Below are positions 10,410 through 20,009 of a stretch of DNA of 64,000 bases, in pieces. How positions within the stretch are numbered: position 1 is the first letter of the stretch; every line of letters begins with the position of its first letter. The notes below the pieces were generated by a model. The model made no database searches and was not told the DNA's origin. It was given only the letters and a program-made list of their open reading frames with translations. A program made the position numbers and the translations under genes. The stretch comes from Synechococcus sp. WH 8109 (GTDB lineage Bacteria > Cyanobacteriota > Cyanobacteriia > PCC-6307 > Cyanobiaceae): NCBI RefSeq assembly GCF_000161795.2, contig NZ_CP006882.1, positions 682,001 to 746,000 on the forward strand. The letters run 5' to 3'.

Positions 10410-12053
10410 ATGAGCAGTCGCTCCATGAACTGCGATGGCCCCTGGGACGCCATTGTTGTTGGCTCGGGAGCGAGTGGCGGAGTGGCCGCCATGACCCTGG
10501 CTGAAGCAGGAGCTCGGGTGCTTGTGGTGGAGGCAGGACCTGGCCTCAACAGCACGCAAGCCTTCGGGGCTGAACCGGGAAATCTGCTGCGTCGGATCGT
10601 GGGCCTGACCAGCGGCAGCCATCGCCAGCAGTCCCAGCATCCCGGCTACTGGAAAGGCAACCCTCTTCTGTATGCCGACGAGCGTCTGCATCCCTATGAG
10701 CACCCGGCGGATCAGCCGTTTCTGTGGACGCGAGGCCTGCAGGTTGGCGGCCGCAGCCTCACCTGGGGTGGCATCACTCTGCGTCTTTCGGATGAGGATC
10801 TGGGCGGTGTAGATGTGGAGGGTGAACAGGTCAAGTGGCCGTTGCGCAGCGGTGAGCTGACACCTCACTACGCCGAACTGGAGCGCTGGCTGGGCGTTCA
10901 TGGTGGGCGCGATGGTTTGGATCATCTGCCGGACGGTGAAACACAACCGCCTCTGGCGGCGACACCGGCGGAAGAGCGTTTTGCTGAAGCTGTGCGGCAA
11001 CGGTTGGGGTATCCCGTGATCCCCTCAAGGGGGTTTGGTCCGGCGCCGCAGGGAGAGGATCCCGCTTGGCCTCGCTCCAGCAGTCGCGGCAGCAGCCTTC
11101 CTCGCGCCATGGCCACAGGACGCGCCCAGCTGCTCTCTGCGCATTTGGTGGAGCATCTCTTGATGGATGCCGGTGGAGATAAAGCCATTGGTGTGGTTGC
11201 CGTTGACCAATCCAATGGCAACCGCAGGGAGTTGAGGGCGGATCTCGTGGTCCTGGCTGCTTCCACGATTCAGACCGTCTCCATCCTGTTGCGCTCATGT
11301 CGTGGCGAACAGAGCAACGGTTTGGACGACCCTTCAGGACGACTGGGCACACGCTTGATGGACCATGTCTCCACATCGCAGTTTTTTGCCTTCCCCGAGC
11401 CTGTTCAGGGGGAACAGCCCATGCTCACGGGCGCTGGAAGTTTTTTCGTTCCGTTTGGCCGACACCTGCCATCGGCTGATTTTCAGGGCGGCTATGGCCT
11501 TTGGGGTGGCATTGGACGGTTTGATCCGCCGCGATGGTTACGGCGTCGCCCTTCAAGCATCACCGGGTTCCTGATTGGTCACGGCGAAGTTCTTCCCAGG
11601 GCTGACAACAGGGTGACCCTGAGTGAGCGCACGGATCGCTGGGGCGTGCGTGTTCCCTCGATTGCCTGCAGTTGGAGTAGCAATGAACTGGCCATGGTTA
11701 GGCACATGCGCGCCTCGATCCAGGCCTGCATCGCTGCCGCCGGAGGCGATGCCAAATCGATCAAAGACCTCTTTCACCTCCCCTTGGTTGAACCTTTCCT
11801 GGAGGGAGCTGTTGCTCTGTCTGAAGGTGCAGCCCCCCCGGGGTATTACATCCATGAGGTGGGAGGGGCTGCGATGGGGGGAAGCGAGACCAGCAGCGTC
11901 GTTGATTCCTCCAACCGTCTTTGGCGCGCTCCCAACGTTCTTGTGGTGGATGGCGCCTGTTGGCCAACGTCGGCCTGGCAGAGCCCAACGCTGACGATGA
12001 TGGCTCTGAGCCGTCGGGCCTGCCTGCTGGCCCTCAGTGATCGGGGCGGATGA
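10410..12053 (+). CDS. GMC-family FAD oxidoreductase
   Basis: A 547-residue flavoprotein of the glucose-methanol-choline family. The N-terminal dinucleotide-binding motif (VVGSGASGGVAAMTLAEAG) is at about residues 16-34. The GMC substrate/FAD blocks follow (RGLQVGGRSLTWGG around residue 110), and the C-terminal signature is GGAAMGGS... with VLVVDGACWPTSAWQSPTLTMMALSRR. The substrate is unknown; alcohols or sugars are usual. The gene starts right after the tRNA terminator and its 3' end overlaps the convergent DUF2811 gene by 20 bases. Confidence 0.88.
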   Translation: MSSRSMNCDGPWDAIVVGSGASGGVAAMTLAEAGARVLVVEAGPGLNSTQAFGAEPGNLLRRIVGLTSGSHRQQSQHPGYWKGNPLLYADERLHPYEHPADQPFLWTRGLQVGGRSLTWGGITLRLSDEDLGGVDVEGEQVKWPLRSGELTPHYAELERWLGVHGGRDGLDHLPDGETQPPLAATPAEERFAEAVRQRLGYPVIPSRGFGPAPQGEDPAWPRSSSRGSSLPRAMATGRAQLLSAHLVEHLLMDAGGDKAIGVVAVDQSNGNRRELRADLVVLAASTIQTVSILLRSCRGEQSNGLDDPSGRLGTRLMDHVSTSQFFAFPEPVQGEQPMLTGAGSFFVPFGRHLPSADFQGGYGLWGGIGRFDPPRWLRRRPSSITGFLIGHGEVLPRADNRVTLSERTDRWGVRVPSIACSWSSNELAMVRHMRASIQACIAAAGGDAKSIKDLFHLPLVEPFLEGAVALSEGAAPPGYYIHEVGGAAMGGSETSSVVDSSNRLWRAPNVLVVDGACWPTSAWQSPTLTMMALSRRACLLALSDRGG

Positions 12054-12267
12054 ACAGATCGTCGAGATAGCGCTCGGTCACGGAGCGGTCGACACAGCCG
12101 TTCTGAAACAGGAAGTGGGCAAGAGCAGAACTCATCACGCGGTATTGGTCCCAGTTGGGGTGCTCTCCGATGAAATCCTTCATGCCTCGATAGAGCACCT
12201 CTGGGATTTCCGTCTCAAGACTCACGTAGCTGGCTTTTGAAGCAGTCCCGCGCTCCGTGGTTCCCAT
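12034..12267 (-). CDS. DUF2811 family small protein
   Basis: A 77-residue soluble protein with the DUF2811-like core VSLETEIPEVLYRGMKDF followed by HPNWDQYRVMSSALAHFLF. It is found in cyanobacteria and has no known function. I chose ATG 12267 (MGTTERG) over the further upstream start at 12324. It overlaps the GMC gene tail-to-tail by 20 bases. Confidence 0.7.
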   Translation of the reverse strand: MGTTERGTASKASYVSLETEIPEVLYRGMKDFIGEHPNWDQYRVMSSALAHFLFQNGCVDRSVTERYLDDLFIRPDH

Positions 12268-12324
12268 GTCGTGGCATCGCTCGAGGTGATTTCGGTCCAT
12301 TCCGTCCAGCTTTTCCCTGTCCAA

Positions 12325-12707
12325 CGCTCACCAAGAAAGCCACACAACCGGCGCTTGCGTCAAAGCCGTCGACATTTGTTGAATTGCGGCTGAGACGAGA
12401 TGAGACAGAAGTCTGTGACTGGGTTTGAGAGTACGGGAATTGACGAGGTGCGGTTGCTCTAGGCCGAATAGACGGTCTGTCAACCCGGTTGTGCGATTCC
12501 CTCGGAAATTCACAGGTTGACCGTCACAGCCGGCGAGCCAACTTCAGCCTGTGGAAAACGACGTTTTTTTTGTGTGGAAAAAGGGGGTGAACCTTGGCGA
12601 AGCAATTTTGATAAGAAAACCTGATATTTGTTTCGTCGCTGCTGTCGCTTTCGAGAACCGTGTCATTGGCGACAAGCCATCAGCAGGTTCTCTTTGGATC
12701 CATGGAA
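12325..12707. other. 383-bp gene-free gap with two DnaA-box-like 9-mers
   Basis: No convincing coding frame here. On the minus strand there are two copies of TTTTCCACA (12550-12558 and 12573-12581), 23 bp apart, flanking an eight-base T run. The 9-mer differs by one base from the E. coli DnaA box TTATCCACA and resembles the box I recall for Synechococcus. The right part (12600-12640) is AT-richer than its surroundings. This could be a promoter region for the DUF2811 gene or DnaA binding sites; no dnaN or dnaA gene is near. Confidence 0.4.
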
Positions 12708-13808
12708 TCAATCCTTAGCCGCGCTGTTGTTGCGCTTCAGCGTGGTAGGGCCCAGGGGATGGTCGGCGTGGGGATAAGGGGGGTGATGGTGGTCATGGCT
12801 GTGGTCTGACCCATGGTTGTGGCCATGACCAATCGGGATGCCGTCGGGTTGGCAGGCACCCGTGCACTCCAGTTCGCAAAGCGTGCAGCTTTCCGCAAGG
12901 CCTTCCACATGGTGGTGGTGGCTTTCCTGGGCGCGTCCCACGTCCTGTTCGAAGCCCAGCACCTGGGCGCGGTATTTGCAGAGCGAGCAGTTCATGGCGG
13001 TGTCCCCCCGCAACACCTCCTCGACCCGTTCTTTGAAGGTGTCCACCACCAGGGTGTGGTCGCCCAGATAGCCCGCAGAGAGAAACTCCACCTCGGGATG
13101 ATCGGCAGCCACCAGCTCGGTGTGTTGGCGGATTCGGCTCACTAGAACCCCTGAAAAGAGGAAATAGGGCACCACCACCACCCGACGGAAGCCCAGTTTC
13201 ACGGCGTGACGCAGACCCGGTTCCACTAGGGGGAAGGTCACGCCCGAATACACCGTTTCTCCCCAGCCGAAACCAAATCCTTCCACCAGCAGCCGCGTCA
13301 CCTTGGCCACGTTGGAGTTGGCGTCTGGATCCGAGGAGCCTCGACCTACCACCACCAGGAGGGTTTTGGCCAATGGAACGTCGTCCTTCGCCGCATCAAG
13401 GCACTCCCGAACGCGAGCCCCGGCGGCTGACACCATCAATCGGTCCACCCCCAGCTCCCGGCCGTAATCGATCGGTAAACCCGTTTCGGCCGTGTACGTG
13501 TTCAGAACAGAGGGGATGTCGTTCTTGGCATGCCCCGCTGCAAAAAGCATGGCTGGAATGGCCAGCACCTTGGTGACGCCTTTCTCGCGGAGTGCTTCAA
13601 GACCATCCCGAAGGATGGGGCGGGCAAATTCCAGGTAGCCGTGTTCCACCGGCATCGGGGCGAGCCGAGGCCGCAGGCCATCCACCATCTGGGCGAACTC
13701 TTCAACGGCCAGTCGGTTGCGACTCCCGTGGCCGCAGATCAGAACGCCAAGACGCTCGTTGCCGGTTTCCGCGTGCTGTTCGGCCAAAAGGTCGCTCTGC
13801 TGTTCCAA
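12708..13808 (-). CDS. cbiX: Sirohydrochlorin cobalto/ferrochelatase, CbiX type
   Basis: A 366-residue chelatase with two CbiX-like halves. The first carries LICGHGSRN and HGYLEFARP near the N-terminus; the second has VGRGSSDPDANSNV and YFLFSGVLV. It inserts a metal into sirohydrochlorin for cobalamin or siroheme synthesis. The C-terminal 100 residues hold four clustered Cys pairs (NCSLCKYRA, SCTLCELECTGACQ) and a long His-rich tail (about 12 His within 30 residues). Start is TTG 13808, the only usable start after an upstream in-frame stop. It is divergent from the FAD oxidase, start to start 27 bp. Confidence 0.9.
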   Translation of the reverse strand: MEQQSDLLAEQHAETGNERLGVLICGHGSRNRLAVEEFAQMVDGLRPRLAPMPVEHGYLEFARPILRDGLEALREKGVTKVLAIPAMLFAAGHAKNDIPSVLNTYTAETGLPIDYGRELGVDRLMVSAAGARVRECLDAAKDDVPLAKTLLVVVGRGSSDPDANSNVAKVTRLLVEGFGFGWGETVYSGVTFPLVEPGLRHAVKLGFRRVVVVPYFLFSGVLVSRIRQHTELVAADHPEVEFLSAGYLGDHTLVVDTFKERVEEVLRGDTAMNCSLCKYRAQVLGFEQDVGRAQESHHHHVEGLAESCTLCELECTGACQPDGIPIGHGHNHGSDHSHDHHHPPYPHADHPLGPTTLKRNNSAAKD

Positions 13809-13835
13809 TGGTTTGACGATATCGGTCGCATCGCA

Positions 13836-15041
13836 ATGGATTCAGACCGTCCCGTTTTCTTTAATGCGCAGGCGGCTGATGCGAGGCGATCCGGTCTGGT
13901 CTCCCCTCGACCAGCGGAGTTGGCGGCTTTGGTTCAGAACTGGTCCGGTCCCAGGCCGCTGCGTCTCTGTGGCGGGGGCACCACATCTCGGGCCGCCGTG
14001 GCCGACCACTGGACCCTGGACCTGCAAACCCATTTCCAACGTGTGGAGTGGCAGCCCGCGGATCAGTCGGTCTGGATTGGAGCGGGCTGCCGCATGGGAG
14101 ACGTGCTGGAGGCCATGCGTCCCTACGGCCGAACCGTGGCAGCTGGTTTGTCGGGTCTGCCTGGGCTTGGCTATGTGCTCACGGGGGGCATGGGGCCACT
14201 GAGCCGGCAGGTGGGGCTTGCTGTGGATCAAGTGCGCGAGATCCATGGGGTCTGGGGTGATGGCAGCCCCTTTGCCCTGTCTCGGGCTGACGATGCCGGT
14301 TCGCTGGAGTGGAGGGGCCTCTGCGGTGCAGCCCCGTTTCTGGGGGTGGTGAGCGCGCTGCGCATGGCCACCCAGCCGCTTCTGCCGCTGTGGGTGGAGC
14401 AATGCGTGGTGTCTCCGGATCAACTGCCTCAGCTCATGCTCCAGGCGGAAGCGTCAAACGCCAGCACCAGCCTGCAGTGGCATTGGGAGAGGGCTGACGC
14501 GGTGCAGTTGCTCCGGATTGCCGATGCCCCTTGGGCCGGTGCGCAGAAGATCGAAGGGCTGCACCAGCTCCCTCCTTTGCGGGGATCGGCTCCGATGCCT
14601 TCGCGATCTCACGCTGAGGTGGTTGGCTTGCTGGGGCCGGCAGCTGCTGAGCTCTGGGGGGCCGTGATGCCGGATTTATGCCGTTTGCTGCAGCATCGTC
14701 CTCATCCGTTCTGCAGCCTGGCCTGTCAGCAGCTGGGGGCGGCGACGCAAAAGGCTGCCGTGGAGGCCAGCTCGTTCGTGCACCGCACTGCCGAGTGGAA
14801 ACCGTGGATCACCGCCGCCTGGACTCCTGGGGATGTCCCGGGCCAGAGGCGCAGTCTTGCTTGGTTGGAGGAGGTCTGGCAGGTCCTTCAGTCGATTTGT
14901 CCTGGTGTGCATCTGGCGCAGTTTCATGACCATTTGCCCTTTCATCACAAGGAGTTGGAGGCAGCATTCGGCCCCTGGTTGCCAGAGTTGCGAAAGCTGA
15001 AACAGCGCTTGGATCCAGCAGGCATCCTGCCGACGCTCTGA
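13836..15041 (+). CDS. FAD-binding oxidoreductase (VAO/PCMH type)
   Basis: A 401-residue flavoprotein resembling glycolate-oxidase-subunit-like proteins. The FAD-binding PCMH domain fills the first half, with RPLRLCGGGTTSRAAV, WIGAGCRMGDVLEAM and GLPGLGYVLTGGMGPLSRQVGLAVDQV. The second half is less conserved and ends ...LDPAGILPTL, like FAD-linked oxidase C-termini. The substrate is not deducible. ATG 13836 was chosen because upstream sequence belongs to the divergent cbiX. SulP follows 30 bases later on the same strand. Confidence 0.75.
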   Translation: MDSDRPVFFNAQAADARRSGLVSPRPAELAALVQNWSGPRPLRLCGGGTTSRAAVADHWTLDLQTHFQRVEWQPADQSVWIGAGCRMGDVLEAMRPYGRTVAAGLSGLPGLGYVLTGGMGPLSRQVGLAVDQVREIHGVWGDGSPFALSRADDAGSLEWRGLCGAAPFLGVVSALRMATQPLLPLWVEQCVVSPDQLPQLMLQAEASNASTSLQWHWERADAVQLLRIADAPWAGAQKIEGLHQLPPLRGSAPMPSRSHAEVVGLLGPAAAELWGAVMPDLCRLLQHRPHPFCSLACQQLGAATQKAAVEASSFVHRTAEWKPWITAAWTPGDVPGQRRSLAWLEEVWQVLQSICPGVHLAQFHDHLPFHHKELEAAFGPWLPELRKLKQRLDPAGILPTL

Positions 15042-15071
15042 TTTACGGTCGCTCCTAACCGGCATCCTTTG

Positions 15072-16691
15072 ATGGCCAAACGATCCAGCCCAACCCTGGT
15101 GAATCAGTGGTTGGCCAACCCCAGCAAAGATCTGCTCTCGGGTCTGGTGGTGGCTTTCGCGATGATTCCCGAGGCCATTGCCTTCTCGGGGATTGCTGGG
15201 GTGGATCCCAAAGTGGGCCTGTTCGGAGCTTTCTGCCTGTCGCTGACCATCGCCGTCGTGGGTGGTCGCATGGCAATGATCACCTCAGCCACGGGCTCCA
15301 CGGCCCTGTTGATGACAGGTCTCGTAGCATCCGGTGAAGCCCGGGGGCCAGGGCTGGGCGTCCAGTACCTAATGGTGGCGGGGCTGGTGACGGGACTGCT
15401 GCAGATCCTCTGGGGGTATCTACGTCTTGCTCATCAGATGCGCTTTGTTCCGCAAGGGGTGTTGAGCGGCTTCGTCAATGCTCTGGCTTTGTTGATCTTT
15501 CAGGCACAGCTTCCGCAACTGGGTCTAGACCTTCATCACAGCGAAGGAACCTCGCTGCTGCCCCACGGTGGCCAGATTCCAATCGTTTGGGGTCTTGTCC
15601 TGCTGGGTCTGGCGATCATCTACGGCTTGCCTCGGCTGACGCGTGTCGTGCCCTCTCAGCTGATCGCCATCGTTGTGCTGACACTGATCAGCGGCTTCAG
15701 CTTTGACATCCCCATTTTCAGCACCCTGGGGACGTCGCCTGACGGATGGCTCAGCTTCAGAGTCGGCTTCGGCTTTGACATCCCCACCGTCAGTAGCTTG
15801 GGGACGCTGCCTGCAGGATTGCCGAGCTTCAGCCTTCCCTTCGGTGAAGGGGGCGTGCCCTTCAGCCTCGACACGCTCGGTTTAGTTCTTCCCACCGCTC
15901 TGGCGATATCGCTGGTGGGCCTCATGGAAACCTTCCTCACCCAGGACATCCTGGATGACAAGACCGACACCAGCACTGACAAGAACGTTGAAGCCAGGGG
16001 TCAGGGCATTGCCAATATCGTCTCCTCTTTGTTCGGCGGCATGGCCGGCTGTGCCCTTGTGGGGCAATCAGTGATGAATATCGACAATGGTGGACGCACT
16101 CGGATGTCCACTCTGTTCTCCGGCGTCAGCTTGCTGGCGATGATCCTTCTGGCCGGCCCCTTGATCAAGCAGATTCCGATGGCTGCCCTGGTGGCCGTGA
16201 TGATCAGCATCGCTGTCAGCACCGCTGACATTAATGGTCTGCGCAACCTGAGTCGCATCCCCAAGAGCGATACCTCGGTGATGCTGATGACCTTTGCCAT
16301 CACGATGCTCACCACCCCTCACAACCTCGCCCTTGGCGTGTTGGCTGGCGTTGCGCTGGCAGGAATTCTGTTCAGCCGCAAGGTGGCCAAGGTGATTCAG
16401 GTGGAGGCCGTTGAGATCAGCAATCATGAGCGGATGTACCGCGTTAGGGGGCAGCTGTTTTTTGTCAGCAAGGTGTATTTCCTCCAAGGATTTGATCTTC
16501 ACGACCATCCCGAGCGCATCACGATTGACCTCTCCCAGGCCCATATCTGGGACCAGAGCGGCGTGGCTGCCCTGGATCAAGTCATCCGGAAATATCGCAG
16601 CGGTGGATCTGCTGTCAGCGTGATTGGCCTGAACGAGGAAAGCCTTGATCTGTTTGAGCGGATCGGCGGTCAGGAATCAGCCCATGCATGA
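15072..16691 (+). CDS. SulP-family anion transporter with STAS domain
   Basis: A 539-residue polytopic protein with the SulP signature near the N-terminus ([24 protein letters not shown]), ten or more hydrophobic segments, and a C-terminal cytoplasmic STAS domain (about 440-535). Family members move sulfate, bicarbonate or other anions, some by Na+ symport. The sequence does not resemble the BicA N-terminus closely, so bicarbonate is only one possibility. Oddly, residues 208-255 contain a 24-residue tandem duplication. The start is ATG 15072, preceded by an in-frame TTG. Confidence 0.88.
   Translation: MAKRSSPTLVNQWLANPSKDLLSGLVVAFAMIPEAIAFSGIAGVDPKVGLFGAFCLSLTIAVVGGRMAMITSATGSTALLMTGLVASGEARGPGLGVQYLMVAGLVTGLLQILWGYLRLAHQMRFVPQGVLSGFVNALALLIFQAQLPQLGLDLHHSEGTSLLPHGGQIPIVWGLVLLGLAIIYGLPRLTRVVPSQLIAIVVLTLISGFSFDIPIFSTLGTSPDGWLSFRVGFGFDIPTVSSLGTLPAGLPSFSLPFGEGGVPFSLDTLGLVLPTALAISLVGLMETFLTQDILDDKTDTSTDKNVEARGQGIANIVSSLFGGMAGCALVGQSVMNIDNGGRTRMSTLFSGVSLLAMILLAGPLIKQIPMAALVAVMISIAVSTADINGLRNLSRIPKSDTSVMLMTFAITMLTTPHNLALGVLAGVALAGILFSRKVAKVIQVEAVEISNHERMYRVRGQLFFVSKVYFLQGFDLHDHPERITIDLSQAHIWDQSGVAALDQVIRKYRSGGSAVSVIGLNEESLDLFERIGGQESAHA
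15693..15836 (+). repeat. Two 72-bp tandem units inside the SulP gene
   Basis: Unit 1 (15693-15764) and unit 2 (15765-15836) both encode GF-x-FDIP, then S-[ST]LGT, then a short loop and L-x-F/SF. They are in frame and add about 24 residues to the periplasmic/loop region between predicted membrane helices. The units have diverged at about a third of positions. Confidence 0.7.
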
Positions 16692-16993
16692 GCCTCTGCT
16701 TGGTTGGCAAGACAGGCCCTGAGGTCTTGGCGCATCGCCATGAGCCGCTGCTGAACCTGCATGTCTCCAGGATTGGTTGCCACGTACCGCTCGGTGACGT
16801 CGTTGCTGATGCTCATCAACAGGCAAAGGGTTTGAACATCACGTCCGGCCCGTTGCTGAGCACTCTCTAGAAGAAAGCCCAACAGCGCCATCTTGTTGTT
16901 GTAAGCACCACGGTCGTGCTCGTCCCGCGCGACAGCACCGGGAGTCGTACTTCCAGCGATCAGTCCGGCCAAAAGGCAGGCCCAGACCTTCAT
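16670..16993 (-). CDS. Small secreted hypothetical protein
   Basis: A 107-residue protein with a clear signal peptide (MKVWACLLAGLIAGSTTPGAVA) and a helical mature part with two Cys (TLCLLM and LRACLA). No family recognised. Its 3' end overlaps the SulP gene tail-to-tail by 22 bases. It is divergent from the amino-acid importer operon, with about 90 bp between starts. Confidence 0.6.
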   Translation of the reverse strand: MKVWACLLAGLIAGSTTPGAVARDEHDRGAYNNKMALLGFLLESAQQRAGRDVQTLCLLMSISNDVTERYVATNPGDMQVQQRLMAMRQDLRACLANQAEAHAWADS

Positions 16994-17083
16994 TGCAGCC
17001 AGGCTGATTGCCGTGAAAGTAGGTCGGATGTGAGGTATGTGCTGGGGATCTGGGACAATCCCACCCGATCCGTACCAACGCTG

Positions 17084-18145
17084 ATGTTCCGATCCAGTTC
17101 ACGTGTTCTGATCGTTGCGTTGGCCGGGTTGTCCTCGTTCCTGGCGTCCTGCGCGTCACTGGATAGTGCAGCTGGCTCGCGTCTGGATCTGGTCAAAGCG
17201 CGAGGCGAGTTGCTTTGCGGGGTGAGCGGCAAGATTCCAGGCTTCAGTTTTCTCAGTTCTGACGGGCGTTACACCGGCCTGGATGTCGACATCTGCCGTG
17301 CCATGGCTGCTGCTTTCGTTGGTGATGCTGAGAAGGTTCAATACCGGCCTTTAACCGCGCCCGAGCGGTTCACGGCCTTGCGATCGGGCGAGATCGATCT
17401 GTTGTCTCGCAACACCACCCACACCCTCAGCCGCGATGCGGTGGGGGGCAATGGGCTGCGCTTTGGGCCTGTGGTGTTCCACGACGGACAGGGCTTGATG
17501 GTGAATGCTGCCAGCGGAGTGCGTTCGCTGGCTGACTTAAGCGGCAAGTCCATTTGCGTGGGATCGGGCACCACAACCGAGCAAAACCTCAACGACGCCT
17601 TCGCCTCCAAGGGTCTTCCCTACATACCAATCAAATATCAAGATCTCAATCAGGTGGTGGGCGGCTACCTCCAGGGGCGCTGCGCAGCCATGACGTCTGA
17701 TCGCTCGCAACTGGCGGCTGCACGCTCAGGGTTCAGTGATCCCGAGGCGCATCAGATTCTCGACGACCGGATCAGCAAGGAGCCCCTATCTCCAGCTGTG
17801 GTGGGGGGGGATCAGCCTATGGGTGATGCCATGACCTGGGTGATCAACGGCCTGATCGAAGCCGAGGAACGGGGCATCACCCAAGCGAATGTTGATGCGG
17901 TGGTGAAGCAAGCCGCAGCCGACTCCTCCCAGACCGCTCTGCGGCGTTTCTTGGGTGTGGATCCAGGCTTGGGTCGCAAACTCGGACTCGCCGATGACTT
18001 TGTCGTTCAGGTGATCCGTGCCACCGGCAATTACGGCGAGATCTACAACCGCCATCTCGGACCGGACAGTGCCGTGGCGATTCCACGGGGGGCGAACCGG
18101 CTGGCCGGTGAAGGTGGTTTGATGATTTCCCCACCGTTCACCTGA
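17084..18145 (+). CDS. aapJ: Polar amino-acid ABC transporter, substrate-binding lipoprotein
   Basis: A 353-residue solute-binding protein of family 3 (AapJ/NatF-like). The N-terminus is a lipoprotein signal with lipobox LASC (about residue 25), so it is probably anchored on the outer face of the cytoplasmic membrane. Diagnostic stretches are GKIPGFSFLSSDGRYTGLDVDICRA, DLLSRNTTHTLSRD and SICVGSGTTTEQNL. ATG 17084 gives this signal; the open frame upstream is not signal-like. The stop overlaps the next start by one base. First gene of a four-gene import operon. Confidence 0.92.
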   Translation: MFRSSSRVLIVALAGLSSFLASCASLDSAAGSRLDLVKARGELLCGVSGKIPGFSFLSSDGRYTGLDVDICRAMAAAFVGDAEKVQYRPLTAPERFTALRSGEIDLLSRNTTHTLSRDAVGGNGLRFGPVVFHDGQGLMVNAASGVRSLADLSGKSICVGSGTTTEQNLNDAFASKGLPYIPIKYQDLNQVVGGYLQGRCAAMTSDRSQLAAARSGFSDPEAHQILDDRISKEPLSPAVVGGDQPMGDAMTWVINGLIEAEERGITQANVDAVVKQAAADSSQTALRRFLGVDPGLGRKLGLADDFVVQVIRATGNYGEIYNRHLGPDSAVAIPRGANRLAGEGGLMISPPFT

Positions 18146-19035
18146 TGCGGCAGCGTCGTCTCCTGGTTCAGGTTGGTGTCGCCGCCGTACTGCTGGGCTT
18201 TCTGGCTCTGCTGGTCAACAATCTGGCGGTCAACCTGATTCGAACGGGCTTGGGACTGGGTTTTGGCTGGCTGGGCCGACCCGCTGGTTTTGCTCTAGCG
18301 GAAACAGCTCTCCCCTATGCCCCATCCGATAGCTATCTCTGGGCCCTGACCATCGGTTGGCTGAACAGCCTCAAGGTGATCGCGGCTGGCCTTGTGCTGG
18401 CCACCGGCCTTGGTGTGGCTGCCGGTGCAGCCCGCGGTGGTAACAACCGTCTGCTGCGCAGCCTGGCCGGGGGCTATGTGGCCTTGATTCGTCAGGTTCC
18501 TCTGCTCCTGCAGTTGCTGTTCTGGTATTTCGTTGCCTTCCTTGGCCTTCCGTCGATGCCGATCGGTGGGTTGATCCGGCTTTCGAATCAGGGCATTCAG
18601 CTGTTGGGCCTGAACCTCAGCGTTGAATTTTGTGCGGTTCTTGTGGGGCTCACTGTGTTCACGGGTGCGTCGATTGCAGAGATCGTGCGTGGTGGCATCA
18701 ACGCGGTGCCACGGGGCCAGTGGGAGGCCTTCCGCAGCCTTGGGCTTGGAGAAGGGCTTGGGCTGCGTCGGATTGTGTTGCCGCAGGCCCTGCCGGCGAT
18801 TCTTCCTGCACTCACGAGCCAGTACCTCAATCTCGCCAAGAACAGCACCCTGGCCATTGCCGTGGGCTACGCCGATCTCTACGCCGTCAGTGACACCACC
18901 ATCACCCAAACCGGCCGCGCCATTGAGGGCTTCCTGCTGCTGTTGCTCAGCTTTTTGCTGCTGAATTTGTTGATCAGCGGAGGCATGGCTGCCTTGAACC
19001 GTGCCGTGCTGGGTCGTCTGAACAGGAGCCGCTGA
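18145..19035 (+). CDS. aapQ: Amino-acid ABC transporter permease 1
   Basis: A 296-residue inner-membrane permease of the AapQ/NatG type, one of the two membrane subunits of the importer. The binding-protein-dependent transport motif is visible (RGGINAVPRGQWEAFRSLGL followed by IVLPQALPAILP). A long hydrophobic first helix starts near residue 10. It overlaps the genes on both sides by one base (TGATG junctions), so translation is likely coupled. Confidence 0.92.
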   Translation: MRQRRLLVQVGVAAVLLGFLALLVNNLAVNLIRTGLGLGFGWLGRPAGFALAETALPYAPSDSYLWALTIGWLNSLKVIAAGLVLATGLGVAAGAARGGNNRLLRSLAGGYVALIRQVPLLLQLLFWYFVAFLGLPSMPIGGLIRLSNQGIQLLGLNLSVEFCAVLVGLTVFTGASIAEIVRGGINAVPRGQWEAFRSLGLGEGLGLRRIVLPQALPAILPALTSQYLNLAKNSTLAIAVGYADLYAVSDTTITQTGRAIEGFLLLLLSFLLLNLLISGGMAALNRAVLGRLNRSR

Positions 19036-20009
19036 TGAACCGTTGGTTGGATCTTGGGATCACCCTGCTGCTGCTGGCTCTGCTCGGATGGGCTGGCTGG
19101 TCAATGCTGCATTGGCTGCTGGTTGCAGCCGACTGGTCTGTGGTGACCACCAATCTCCCGCTGTATGCGGTGGGCAGTTTCCCTGCGGATCAACGCTGGC
19201 GTCCGCTGCTGTGGATGGCAGCACTCATTACGCTGATGCCGCTGACCCTCGTTGGTCCGAAGCGTGGCTGGGTTCGCCGTTGGTTGCCGTTGGTCTGGAT
19301 CGCGATGGCACCGCTGGGGCTCTGGCTGTTGGCCGGAGGTTTGGGCCTGCTGCCGGTGGGAACACGCAGTTGGGGTGGTCTGACGCTCACGCTGCTGCTC
19401 ACGGGAGGTAGTGGAGCTTTGGCGCTTCCGTTGGGGATCCTCCTGGCCCTCGGCCGGCGCAGTGAGCTACCGGTGTTGCGTTGGAGCAGCGCCGCCTACA
19501 TCGAGTTGATGCGGGCTGTGCCGTTGATTGCGGTTCTGTTCTTTGGACAACTGCTGATCCCGTTGTTCCTGCCGCCAGGGCTTGAGATCAATCGGGTTCT
19601 GCGGGCGGTTGTGGCCTTCGCATTGTTTGCAGCGGCCTACATCGCAGAGGATGTGCGCGGTGGCCTCCAGGCGATTCCGCCCACCCAGCGGGAAGCTGCA
19701 GCCGTGCTGGGGCTGTCGCCACGCCAAGTGTTGCAATTGGTGGTGCTGCCGCAGGCGCTGCGGGTTGCACTTCCATCGCTCACCAACCAGGCGGTGGGTC
19801 TGCTGCAAAACACAAGCCTGATGGCCATTCTCGGTTTGGTGGAATTGCTGGGCATCAGCCGCAGCCTGTTGGCGAATCCGGCTTTCATCGGCCGTTATCT
19901 GGAGGTCTACCTCTGGCTTGCTGCGGTTTACTGGCTGGCGTGTACAGCCATGGCGTTGCTGGCCCGCCACCTGGAAGTTCAGCTTGACCCTGCTCGCTCC
20001 GCTTCATGA
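19035..20009 (+). CDS. aapM: Amino-acid ABC transporter permease 2
   Basis: A 324-residue permease of the AapM/NatH type, partner of the preceding permease. The EAA-loop motif is EDVRGGLQAIPPTQREAAAVLGL, followed by VVLPQALRVALPSL. Several strongly hydrophobic helices are seen. It starts in a one-base overlap with permease 1 and overlaps the ATPase start by four bases. Confidence 0.92.
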   Translation: MNRWLDLGITLLLLALLGWAGWSMLHWLLVAADWSVVTTNLPLYAVGSFPADQRWRPLLWMAALITLMPLTLVGPKRGWVRRWLPLVWIAMAPLGLWLLAGGLGLLPVGTRSWGGLTLTLLLTGGSGALALPLGILLALGRRSELPVLRWSSAAYIELMRAVPLIAVLFFGQLLIPLFLPPGLEINRVLRAVVAFALFAAAYIAEDVRGGLQAIPPTQREAAAVLGLSPRQVLQLVVLPQALRVALPSLTNQAVGLLQNTSLMAILGLVELLGISRSLLANPAFIGRYLEVYLWLAAVYWLACTAMALLARHLEVQLDPARSAS

